Below are positions 24,457 through 32,390 of a DNA stretch of 64,000 nucleotides, in pieces. Position 1 is the first letter of the stretch. Each line of letters opens with the position of its first letter. The position numbers and the translations under genes are program-made. The stretch lies in contig JAUXXF010000001.1 of the NCBI GenBank assembly GCA_030681135.1, positions 1 to 64,000 on the forward strand. Reading direction: 5' to 3'. The notes beneath the pieces were generated by a model. It was not told the DNA's origin and made no database searches. It saw nothing but the letters and a program-made list of their open reading frames with translations. Origin of the DNA: Chlamydiales bacterium. Its GTDB lineage: Bacteria > Chlamydiota > Chlamydiia > Chlamydiales > SM23-39.

Positions 24457-24613
24457 ACGTGTTCAAGGATTGTATTCTGTATGAGTGATTTGGGAAGAGA
24501 TAACATTTACTAAATGCATAAGGATCTCGTGGTTAATAAAACCGTATATATTAATATGAAAATGTAAAAAAGTCAAATCCTGAAATTAAGGCTTTTTAAC
24601 AAGCTCGTCTATT
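24457..24613 (-). pseudogene. Degraded duplicate of the CPBP/small-protein junction
   Basis: This stretch repeats 23812-23970 with many substitutions. On the minus strand it contains an end reading VIDELVKKP-stop (the CPBP gene ends KIDELVKKP), the same intergenic spacer, and then a start MHLVNVISSQITHTEYNP-stop matching MRLANAISSQITYARYNY. So an older tandem copy of the gene pair has been reduced to its junction. Upstream on the minus strand (24613-24746) the frame ending in this tail is open for about 45 codons of unrelated residues, so the tail is fused to another gene remnant. Confidence 0.75.
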
Positions 24614-24994
24614 ACTTTATCTTGTCGATATACAAGGATGGTTCCCTTGCTCGTAAAGTTCAGCTCGAGGTGGGTATTAGAAAGAGGACTGGTGGGACAA
24701 AAGAACGGAGAAGTTCCTTCTTCTTGCAGGATAACTTACTGGCGTTTTGTCTGTAAGAGAAACTGCGTCTTAGAATTGTCTATTCCGGGTTCATATTCCT
24801 GTTTTACGACACTAATCGATTATTTGTGGCGTAAAAAGGTGTCGTAAAATGTCACAAAAAACTTACCCCAAGGAGTTGGGGTCTATTTTACGACAATCGG
24901 GCTGGGGGGATAGTTTTGACCCCTGCCTTTATGGCTTAGATCAACGTCTGATAATACATGTTATGTTAAATAGAAGGGGGTAAGGCGAGGAGCC
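24614..24994. other. Gene-poor region with several inverted and direct repeats
   Basis: No convincing gene. TTTTACGACAC (24802-24812) is perfectly inverted at 24839-24849, and TTTTACGAC recurs directly at 24886-24894. A further perfect hairpin ACCCCAA-GGAG-TTGGGGT lies at 24866-24883 before a T-rich stretch. The repeated (T)TTTACGAC near GGGGTC-type sequence looks like ends of a lost insertion sequence, but no transposase fragment was found. Confidence 0.45.
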
Positions 24995-26329
24995 CTACCA
25001 CCAGATGGAAGAAGACCAAATTTGGTTAGTTGGGACATCTTCTTCGGCCTGCTCAGCTTCGGTTTGAGCTTTAAGCTCTTCTTCAAGCTGAGATATTTTT
25101 TGTTCGAGTTGTTGAAGCTCTAACTTTATATCGTCCTTTTTTAAAGAAGAATTTAAGGAATTAGAACCCATGAGAAGACCCATGGAAACCAGAGTTAATT
25201 CTAGAATAGATATGTCTGATTTTAAGCTTTTTATTGACGTTTCTAAACTTATTGTTAATGGGCAAGATTTTTGAAGATCTTCAAACGATTGAACCAATGT
25301 CTCTGCCCGGGTTTTTAAGCCTTCTAACTCTCCTTTCAAAGCGGTATAAGCTTCTAATTTAGCAATATCGGCTTCTGAAAGGGCTGGCAGATTGTTTGTC
25401 TTAGACTGATAAGAGTCGCTTGCCTGATATTTTTGGATTGCAGGATCGTCCATCAATTGAGAGAAGGTCAATGAAAGAGAGTCAAAAAAAGATGTTAGGT
25501 AGTCTTTAATGCTCAAAATAAATGATAAGAGCTTATAAGCAACGTTTTGAAGCTCTTCGATCTGATTTCTCAAGTTTGCATTTTTTGTTTTAAGGCCTTG
25601 ATTTGCTTTTCTGAGTCGACGAGTTTCGTCTGCCAGTTGTTCGTTTTCTTGCTTGAGCTTTACAATCTCTTGCTGATGACCTTGCTTTAGCTCCTCAACC
25701 TTATCTGTATGTTCTTTAAGAAGCGTTTGCGTTAGAAGCTGTTTTTGAGCCTCAAATGTCTCTATGAGGTTTTTGGCTGTTTCATCGCGCTCTTTTCTTA
25801 ATTGGACGCACTCCTTTTGAGCGCTGCTTAAATACCTGTTAAGTAGAGCAATATGTTCTTCAGAAACTACCCTCTCTTGAGTTTTTTCACTTTCCAGCTT
25901 ACCAAGCGCCTGTTGCAGCTCACCCATGCCTCGTTCTAACTCCAAGATCGTGTTATTAAGTTCAGAGAGTGTTGAAAAGGACTGTTCTTTTTCGCTGTTT
26001 AAAGATTCAACGTGTTGTAACAGCTCTCGGTTCTGAGCTTTTTGTTGATCAAGGATGGTTTGCTGATAGGCTTCAATACTGTTAATAGATCTAACATAGA
26101 CGCTAAGTGCTTCTAGCGCTTTTTTGCTTGGATTTGTTCCAGAGGAAAGGGTTGCTTGCGCGCTTAATAGTAGAGCTGCGACCTTTACAATCCGAGGATT
26201 TACGCCTTCAAAATCCTTTGGATTATTTGCTATCGCAACTAGGGCTTGTTCTTTTTGACAGATCGAGGCTTGTTTATCTTGCAAAATCTGTTGTACTTGT
26301 GATGATCTTAATGAATGAATAGCTGACAT
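24995..26329 (-). CDS. Coiled-coil protein, shorter of a tandem pair
   Basis: 444 residues. A globular helical N-terminus (about 1-95, MSAIHSLRSSQVQQILQDKQ onward) is followed by a long coiled coil (about 95-265), a moderately hydrophobic patch (VAYKLLSFILSIKDYLTSFF), and a C-terminal coiled region ending QAEEDVPTNQIWSSSIWW. No signal peptide. The N-terminal layout (MSxIH opening, then a helical block with NPxxxxxVNP/VEI) is shared with the 987-residue neighbour upstream, so the two genes are paralogs. Function unknown; long coiled-coil proteins of host-associated bacteria are often effectors or scaffold proteins. Confidence 0.7.
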   Translation of the reverse strand: MSAIHSLRSSQVQQILQDKQASICQKEQALVAIANNPKDFEGVNPRIVKVAALLLSAQATLSSGTNPSKKALEALSVYVRSINSIEAYQQTILDQQKAQNRELLQHVESLNSEKEQSFSTLSELNNTILELERGMGELQQALGKLESEKTQERVVSEEHIALLNRYLSSAQKECVQLRKERDETAKNLIETFEAQKQLLTQTLLKEHTDKVEELKQGHQQEIVKLKQENEQLADETRRLRKANQGLKTKNANLRNQIEELQNVAYKLLSFILSIKDYLTSFFDSLSLTFSQLMDDPAIQKYQASDSYQSKTNNLPALSEADIAKLEAYTALKGELEGLKTRAETLVQSFEDLQKSCPLTISLETSIKSLKSDISILELTLVSMGLLMGSNSLNSSLKKDDIKLELQQLEQKISQLEEELKAQTEAEQAEEDVPTNQIWSSSIWW

Positions 26330-26407
26330 GTAAATTTCCTGTTAGAGTAAGAGGAACCTTCCTGAATGTTGAGGATTCAGGAAGGCGTATAAGAGGGTTA
26401 GTTAAGC

Positions 26408-29371
26408 TTACTTACCCCAACCAAAGAGGCGGGAACCCAATGCTGAAAACATTGATTGTTGCTCTGGCGGCTGTTTAGCAGCGGTTGCATTTTTAGCAAA
26501 AGTAGTTAATTTAAGGTCGCCTTTTCTTATAAATTCATATATTGTAGGGATGAATTTTTCAAAACTTACTTTCCATTCTTTTTCTTCATTATTCAAAGGG
26601 ATTTTTGAATTTAGTTTGAAATCTTGTAGTTTTGTATTTGTTTTGCGTATTTCGGCATCCAAACGCGCAACCTTTGCTCTGAACGCTAAGAATTCGTCAG
26701 GCTTAGTGTCTTCATATTTTTGTTCAGCTACATTAACCCGTGTAAAGAAATTGTTAAAATCCTTTGATGCTCGGTTAAGTTCTTTCGAGGCTTGCGCGAA
26801 AAACTGACCTTTTGTTTGCTGCTGTTCAATAGACTCAACTTCATCAGATTGTTCAACAGGTACAGTTGATGGATTAGTCATCAATTTGAGATCTTCGGGA
26901 GATAGAGATACTTGAACAGGTGTAGTCCCTTTTACTCCTTTAGCGTATAATTTAAGCTCTTCGGCTGTTGGTTTGTTTGCTTCAGCCTCTGCCTTGGCTC
27001 TTGCTTTAGCTGCCTCAGCTTGTTCTCTAGCAACTTTAGCTTGCGCTTCAGCTGCTGCCTTAGCCTCTAGCTCTTCTTTTGTTCTAGCAGCAATAATGTC
27101 GTTAGCTTGGTTTTGGGAATTTGTTATGACACCGGTTATGAGGTTTCCTACAAAAGTTGTTCTAGCTTCCTCTGCTTGTTTAGCCCGAGCTTCCGCTTCG
27201 GCTTTAACCTTAGCCTCAGCTTCAGCCCTTGCTTGCGCTAGTTCTTCGGCAATCGTTTGAGCTTCAGAGAAATTTCCTTGTCCTTGCTTGATTTCGATTG
27301 CTGTTCGCCCTTCCTGACTCATCCAAGATTGGTCTTTTATCCAGCAGATAAATTCCCATAAGCTTGCTACAAGGCCCTTCAAAGATCCAATCACACTATT
27401 TAATTGGTCAATTATCGTTTTTTGCTGAGCATTTTGATTCAGTAACTCATTGATTCTCTTCTCTTGTTCTGCGATCTTTTTGTCTTTTTCTTCCGTTTCA
27501 AGTTGAAGTCTATCGATTTGCGCTTGTTGATTTGTTACTTGTGAACTGAGGTTTGTATTGTTTGCTAAAAGATGTAATTCATTATCTTGGGCTTTAAGTT
27601 GAGCTTCTGTTAGCTTTGTATTTGCTAGCTCCAATTCTTGTTGAGTCTTTTTGGCAGACTCTTCTACCATTCGCAAATCATTTCGAAGTCTTTTTACTTC
27701 GGTTTCTAAATTCGCTTTCGTCTCTTCAAGTCGTCGTATTGTGTTGTTTGATTGAACTTTTTCTTGCTCGTTTTTACCTTCAAGCGTCGATTTGTTAAGT
27801 AAAAGCTCAGCTTGTAACTTGTCTATTTCTTTTTGCAATTCAGCTGTTTTTCTTGCGATTTCTGAACTAAGCGCTTGTGTTTTGGCTTGTTCTGTGTTTA
27901 GATCTGATTCCTTTTGGCTTAAAGTTGCTTCTAGATTTTTCTTAGATTCTAGTGCGCTGTTTAGTGCTTTTTTAGAATCTGCAAACTGCGTGGACAAGAG
28001 GTTGACTTCTATGGTTTTTGTCTCTAGCTTATTAGTCAGTTCGTTATTTTCATTTTGGAGGTTTTCCTCGGAGGTAGTTACTTCACCAAGAAATTCGGTT
28101 AATCTGTCGAAGTTTCCCTGTTCAAGAGTTAGATGTCTTTGTGTTTCTGCAAGTTCGGTTTCAAGTTGTTTTACTTGAGCCTCTGACAGATTTTTTTCGT
28201 GCTTCAAGCTCTCAAGAGTGCGTTCTGACTCTTTTATTTTTCCTTCCAATATTGCTACTTTGCAAGATTGTCTTTGTACCTCGCGTTCTGCAGTTGACAA
28301 CCGATAAAATAAATTCGAATTTTCTTCTCTTGCCCCTAACAAGTCATCATACGTACTTTTTACTTCAGCTTCTGACATGCTTTTTTCGCGCTTCAAGCTC
28401 TCAAGAGTGCGTTTTGACTCTTTTATTTCTTGTTCCAATGTTCTTACTTGGGAAGATTGTATTTCTAAAGCGTCTTCTGCAGTTTTCAACTGCTCCGATA
28501 AATCCAAATCCTTTTTTGCTGCCTTTAACAACCCATCGTACGCACTTAGCAACTCATCCTGCTTACTTTCAAGCTCTTTTTCTTTCTGATTTAAGTTTTC
28601 CTGTAGATTTGTGTTAGAGTTTAGCGCATCTTTTAAGTGTTTTTCCAGCACTGTTACTTTGGAAGATTGAGCTGTTAACTCGCCTTGTGCAGTTTTCAAC
28701 TGGTTCGATAAATGCAAAGTTGCTTTTTTTGCCTCTGACAACTCTTTGGACAAGAGTTTGTTTTCTTCAGTTTTTTCACCTACCGTTTTATCTATTGCCC
28801 TGTTTACATCCCGTAACCTGCTATTTTCTCCGAATAGTGCTATCTGGTGTGTATTGTGATCAGCAAGCGTTGTCCTTAATTCTAGGACTAGGGTTTCTGC
28901 TTTTGCCAGACTTTCTCTTGTCTCCTGAAGAGTTTGTTGGACTTGAGATAATTCCGCATTTTGTTTCTGAAGCTGCTCATTCGTTTTTCCAAAGTGTGAA
29001 ACTTGCGAATACAGAGCTATGTTTTGCCCTTTTACAAGCTCATTGTTTTTCGTAAGCGTAGCAACTTTTCCCGTTAAGGTTTCAGTTTTTTCTTCTAATT
29101 CTCTAATGCTTTTTTTAACTGACGTTTCAAATAAGTTTGATAGCTTAAGATAGAACCCTATTCTTTTTGCACCTTCTTCGGTTGGGCTTGCCCCATCGAG
29201 AGCTGTATCGGCAATTAATATGCCCAAATGTTGACAAATTTCTACATCTGCGTAAGAATTTGGATTGCCCACCAACCACTCGAGAGCTTTTGTCATCTGA
29301 AATGTGTTCTGGCTTTTAAGCATTTCTATAGCCTTGGCTGTAGTTAAATTATTATTATGAATCACGCTCAT
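26408..29371 (-). CDS. Long coiled-coil protein with internal repeats
   Basis: 987 residues. The N-terminal helical domain (about 1-95) resembles that of the downstream paralog. A continuous coiled coil follows to about 640, including three tandem units of roughly 63-70 residues (about 220-410) with shared L(S/F)xxL(K/S)TAxxxxxxQSxxVxxLE and SKRTLESLKREK-type segments. Near 650-680 there is a short hydrophobic patch (SLKGLVASLWEFICWIKDQ), then an Ala/Lys/Glu-rich single helix (about 700-800, AEAKVKAEAEARAKQAEE-like). AAGGAG precedes the ATG. It probably forms a rod; no enzymatic motif. The repeats are similar at DNA level (189 bases apart at 28201 and 28390), so length variation between strains is likely. 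Confidence 0.75.
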   Translation of the reverse strand: MSVIHNNNLTTAKAIEMLKSQNTFQMTKALEWLVGNPNSYADVEICQHLGILIADTALDGASPTEEGAKRIGFYLKLSNLFETSVKKSIRELEEKTETLTGKVATLTKNNELVKGQNIALYSQVSHFGKTNEQLQKQNAELSQVQQTLQETRESLAKAETLVLELRTTLADHNTHQIALFGENSRLRDVNRAIDKTVGEKTEENKLLSKELSEAKKATLHLSNQLKTAQGELTAQSSKVTVLEKHLKDALNSNTNLQENLNQKEKELESKQDELLSAYDGLLKAAKKDLDLSEQLKTAEDALEIQSSQVRTLEQEIKESKRTLESLKREKSMSEAEVKSTYDDLLGAREENSNLFYRLSTAEREVQRQSCKVAILEGKIKESERTLESLKHEKNLSEAQVKQLETELAETQRHLTLEQGNFDRLTEFLGEVTTSEENLQNENNELTNKLETKTIEVNLLSTQFADSKKALNSALESKKNLEATLSQKESDLNTEQAKTQALSSEIARKTAELQKEIDKLQAELLLNKSTLEGKNEQEKVQSNNTIRRLEETKANLETEVKRLRNDLRMVEESAKKTQQELELANTKLTEAQLKAQDNELHLLANNTNLSSQVTNQQAQIDRLQLETEEKDKKIAEQEKRINELLNQNAQQKTIIDQLNSVIGSLKGLVASLWEFICWIKDQSWMSQEGRTAIEIKQGQGNFSEAQTIAEELAQARAEAEAKVKAEAEARAKQAEEARTTFVGNLITGVITNSQNQANDIIAARTKEELEAKAAAEAQAKVAREQAEAAKARAKAEAEANKPTAEELKLYAKGVKGTTPVQVSLSPEDLKLMTNPSTVPVEQSDEVESIEQQQTKGQFFAQASKELNRASKDFNNFFTRVNVAEQKYEDTKPDEFLAFRAKVARLDAEIRKTNTKLQDFKLNSKIPLNNEEKEWKVSFEKFIPTIYEFIRKGDLKLTTFAKNATAAKQPPEQQSMFSALGSRLFGWGK

Positions 29372-29511
29372 TTTATTCTCCTTAAAAGAATTTAGGTTTT
29401 TCGCTATAAATTTTACCCCGTAATCTTTTATAGGTCTATACGATTTATTTTTTTAATTTTTTGTGAATCTAAATCTGTGTATAAGTAAAATAAAGAATAA
29501 TAGGGTGATTT

Positions 29512-29802
29512 ATGTTTTTTAAAGACGCCAAGAAAGTCGTTAGTGAAAATTTTACTCAACTCGGAGTCAAGTTGCAGCAAGCTATAGATCAAGGCTTTCT
29601 CGATGAAACTTCTAATTATTACAACACGATCATTACTCTGAGAGATGATGTGAATTTGACGCAGTTTTGGTCTCAGCTCAATGAAATTATTTACAGAGGA
29701 AAAAGTCTAGAAGAAGATCTCGATACTTGGCTCTCTCTGAAAGGTTACACGACTTTTAGCCTCCCCTGGCCAACAGAGAATAGTGATACCGAACTCATTT
29801 AA
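29512..29802 (+). CDS. Small protein of unknown function
   Basis: 96 residues, acidic and soluble (MFFKDAKKVVSENFTQLGVK, ending WPTENSDTELI). A single gene on the plus strand between the coiled-coil genes and the RNA methyltransferase. Coding character is ordinary, with helix-like periodicity, and the size makes a false frame unlikely but not impossible. No family recognised. Confidence 0.55.
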   Translation: MFFKDAKKVVSENFTQLGVKLQQAIDQGFLDETSNYYNTIITLRDDVNLTQFWSQLNEIIYRGKSLEEDLDTWLSLKGYTTFSLPWPTENSDTELI

Positions 29803-29821
29803 AGATTTTTTTTGACCCTTA

Positions 29822-30586
29822 TCAATGGTGTTTTTGAGAGGCCTGGGCGCAGTATAATAAGATAGAAGCTGCCTGGGACACATTGAGAGACTCGATCCTC
29901 CCCTCCATCGGAATGTAGACGAAATGGTCCGATTTTTTACGAAGTAGCGGCTGGATCCCCTCCCCTTCTGATCCTACGATGATGAGGCTCCTGGAGGGAA
30001 ATGAAAACTCTGTGACACTTTTGGCTTGAGGATCTAGGAGAGAAGAGACGATCTCAAACCCCTCTTTTTTAAAGAGTTCTACGGTTTCTGCGAGGTTTGA
30101 AACTCTAAGCAAAGGGAGCAGTTCACTGGCCCCGCTGCTCGCTTTCGCGGCGGTTGCTGTCAGATCCGATCCTCGGTTTTTTGACCAAATGATCCCATCA
30201 GCTCCTAAGCACTCGGCAGCTCTTATAAGAGCTCCAAAGTTCTGAGGATCAAAGATTTGATCGACCATCAAGACAAAAGACCTCTCTTTTTCTTGAATGC
30301 TCGCTAAAAAATCGCGAACTTCCCAAAATTTTCTGCCTCTAATATGGGCTACAATGGATTGATGAGAGTCTGAGCCCACCATATGGGTAAGTTCGGTTGA
30401 AGAGCAAAAGATCATAGGAATTTTATGAGTAAGACACGCTGCTGCCAGATCCGATTTTTTCTCTACAGAAGCTCTGACTGTATAAATTCGTATAATCCTT
30501 TCAGGGGCGTGTTCAAGCAGCTCTTGAATGGCTCGAACTCCCATAACAAGCTGGTCTCGAGGAGGGGTGTTGGATCTATTTTGCAT
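29822..30586 (-). CDS. rlmB: SpoU-family 2'-O-ribose RNA methyltransferase (RlmB/TrmH-like)
   Basis: 254 residues. An N-terminal substrate-binding domain (GVRAIQELLEHAPERIIRIY) is followed by the SPOUT methyltransferase domain with its three motifs: DPQNFGALIRAAECLGADGI (1), IIVGSEGEGIQPLL (2) and RIESLNVSQAASILLY (3). Architecture fits RlmB (Gm2251 of 23S rRNA) best, though other TrmH-group targets are possible. It is the last gene of the SET operon, 14 bases after the beta-barrel gene. Confidence 0.88.
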   Translation of the reverse strand: MQNRSNTPPRDQLVMGVRAIQELLEHAPERIIRIYTVRASVEKKSDLAAACLTHKIPMIFCSSTELTHMVGSDSHQSIVAHIRGRKFWEVRDFLASIQEKERSFVLMVDQIFDPQNFGALIRAAECLGADGIIWSKNRGSDLTATAAKASSGASELLPLLRVSNLAETVELFKKEGFEIVSSLLDPQAKSVTEFSFPSRSLIIVGSEGEGIQPLLRKKSDHFVYIPMEGRIESLNVSQAASILLYCAQASQKHH

Positions 30587-30600
30587 AAGAGGTCTAATCT

Positions 30601-31554
30601 CTAAAAACTCTTAGAGAGAGTAGCCCATCCGGAGACAACAGTCCAGCGAATCTTGAGCTTTTCAGCATTTTTTGTGGGAGGAAGGTTTGAGATGACTTGA
30701 TGATTCGAAGCGTCCACCTCTTTGGAAACAAAATAATTGAGTTGAGCGCCAAGACCTGCTTTCCAAGAAGCGTCTATCAGGTAAGAAGCTTTAACCCATC
30801 CCGTATGACCGAGGTTGCCTCCTGTTTTTGCCTTCACAGAGTTGTAGCTGCTTTCTTGAGTAAATAAGGGAGATCCTAAAACAACTTGATTGGTATATCG
30901 GGTATGAAAACGGACATGCAGCCAGTTATAGTTGTACCCTATATCGAAACTGAGCCGATCTCCCGGATCTATACGAAACATTCCTCCGAGGAGAAGACCA
31001 TACCAGGTAAGATTCAAGGAGCCAGGCAGCTGTGAGCTCATGGTATAAGAATTGGCCCCGATGGCAGCAGCAGATGTTTCGACTATTGGCTCGGGATGAT
31101 GTCTTTGCAACGATTCATAATGTCCTGAGTAGCCAAGAAAAGGAATGAGGAGGATTTTGTATGTTCTCCCCTCTGTCAAATTAATGCAATACCCGAAACG
31201 TCCCGTCCCATCTACAGCCCATCCTTGAGGAGTAAAGGTAAAACGAGGTTGATTTGTAGCAAAGTTTAGATGTGCGTAGCGCTGAGTTCCTTCAGCTCCT
31301 AACCCAAAGGCTGCATAGCTGCCGCTTAAAAATAGGTAAAGGTCTCGATGATAGAGGGTCAAGGCGATCAGGTTTTCCCAAAATTGGACGTTTTTATACA
31401 CCTCACTATAGAGAAGCTGTCCCCCTTCTCCAGGGTCTTGCAGGTGCCAATGGAGCCTGTCGTTTCTGTATCCTGTAAAGTAATGCAAACAGACAGGCTC
31501 TGTGACAGATCCCCAAAGAAAAGCAGGTGACAGGAAAAGAAAAATCCATTTCAC
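30601..31554 (-). CDS. Secreted beta-barrel-like outer-membrane protein
   Basis: About 317 residues from GTG 31554, which overlaps the SET gene stop as GTGA and places a clean signal peptide at the very start (MKWIFLFLSPAFLWGS). The mature part alternates aromatic and Gly/Ser residues in strand-like runs (LSFDIGYNYNWLHVRFHT, AGLGAQLNYFVS) and ends with Phe after an amphipathic strand (GWATLSKSF), the outer-membrane barrel signature. No family recognised. Its place between SET-domain genes and an rRNA methylase is odd. Confidence 0.7.
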   Translation of the reverse strand: MKWIFLFLSPAFLWGSVTEPVCLHYFTGYRNDRLHWHLQDPGEGGQLLYSEVYKNVQFWENLIALTLYHRDLYLFLSGSYAAFGLGAEGTQRYAHLNFATNQPRFTFTPQGWAVDGTGRFGYCINLTEGRTYKILLIPFLGYSGHYESLQRHHPEPIVETSAAAIGANSYTMSSQLPGSLNLTWYGLLLGGMFRIDPGDRLSFDIGYNYNWLHVRFHTRYTNQVVLGSPLFTQESSYNSVKAKTGGNLGHTGWVKASYLIDASWKAGLGAQLNYFVSKEVDASNHQVISNLPPTKNAEKLKIRWTVVSGWATLSKSF

Positions 31555-32390
31555 AGAGTCACGGGGGGAGAACGTTTTTTCCAATAAGCGGGGCCATAAT
31601 CATAGCAAAGTTGCTCCCCCGGCTGAATGGCTCTCGTAGTCAATAAAATGAGGTGCGTTTGCAATCCTATTGTTGCAAGCATCGGTTCTAAGTTGGGTTT
31701 TTCGCTATGATTGATATAGCGAGCGATCCCTGAGCGCTCTTTGGCATCAATGATAAAAGGGGTGAGCTTTCCTGGCTCTGCCATGTATTCAAAACAATAG
31801 GCATTGTAATGATCGGATTTTCGCCTTTTACGGATGACACCTGTATATTCAGCGATATATTCTCTTGGTTTAAAAGAGCGAGCCGCAAATACTCCCCACC
31901 CTATTGAGGGATTGATTTTTCGTAAAAAGACACCCGAAAAAGAAGGAGAAACGATTTCTTTATAGTAATATTGTCCTCGCCAAAACTGCTCCATTCGAAG
32001 CTCTTTTTTTACAAAAGAGACGGCGGAGGAAAATTGAGTAAGAAAACGTCCGATCTTCGATGTGGAAAACTTGTGTTTTTTTTGCAACTTTTCCCCGAGA
32101 CGATGGATTTTTTGACAAACCGAATCGTTTTCCATTTGCAACGACGAGATGAACTTGACTCCAGTGATTTCTTCAAATTCTCCGGGAGATACACCGAAAC
32201 AACCTGAAGAATCGGTTTTGGCCTGCTGGGGTTTTACCTCAGAATTTTTGTCTTCACTCGTGTCTTGCCTCCGGCAATGGTCACTTGCTCCAGACAAAAA
32301 ATTCTGAGGAACCTCCTTGCCAAAATCCCGATTCTTCACGTTATTTTGGTATAACGAGCGTTGATGGCCTTCTAATTCTACAAAAATCAT
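31551..32390 (-). CDS. SET-domain protein (putative lysine methyltransferase) with in-frame palindromic insertion
   Basis: 279 residues from ATG 32390, which overlaps the preceding SET gene as ATGA. The SET domain occupies about residues 155-270: GWGVFAARSFKPREYIAEY(TG), RSGIARYINHSEKPN (the RFxNH pseudoknot motif) and EQLCYDYG. The family transfers methyl groups from SAM to protein lysines; chlamydial SET proteins such as NUE are T3SS effectors that modify host or bacterial histone-like proteins. Residues about 19-61 are encoded by a palindromic repeat (32208-32335), so that region is probably not part of the ancestral protein. A typical post-SET Cys cluster is not visible. Confidence 0.85.
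   Translation of the reverse strand: MIFVELEGHQRSLYQNNVKNRDFGKEVPQNFLSGASDHCRRQDTSEDKNSEVKPQQAKTDSSGCFGVSPGEFEEITGVKFISSLQMENDSVCQKIHRLGEKLQKKHKFSTSKIGRFLTQFSSAVSFVKKELRMEQFWRGQYYYKEIVSPSFSGVFLRKINPSIGWGVFAARSFKPREYIAEYTGVIRKRRKSDHYNAYCFEYMAEPGKLTPFIIDAKERSGIARYINHSEKPNLEPMLATIGLQTHLILLTTRAIQPGEQLCYDYGPAYWKKRSPPVTL
32208..32335. repeat. Palindromic repeat inserted in frame in the SET gene
   Basis: Core arms CCTCAGAATTTTTGTCT (32237-32253) and AGACAAAAAATTCTGAGG (32292-32309) pair perfectly except for one extra base. Pairing extends outward with interruptions to AGAATCGG (32208-32215) and CCGATTCT (32328-32335). The loop carries TGCCTCCGGCAA flanked by CACTCG and TTGCTCC. A related element with different inner arms lies at 44588-44678. 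Confidence 0.8.

Noticed and set aside
26550..29055. Open frames antisense to the 987-residue coiled-coil gene, Ala/Ser/Leu-rich
   Set aside because: They are complements of the Ala/Glu/Lys/Leu codons of the coiled coil; composition and position show they are shadows.
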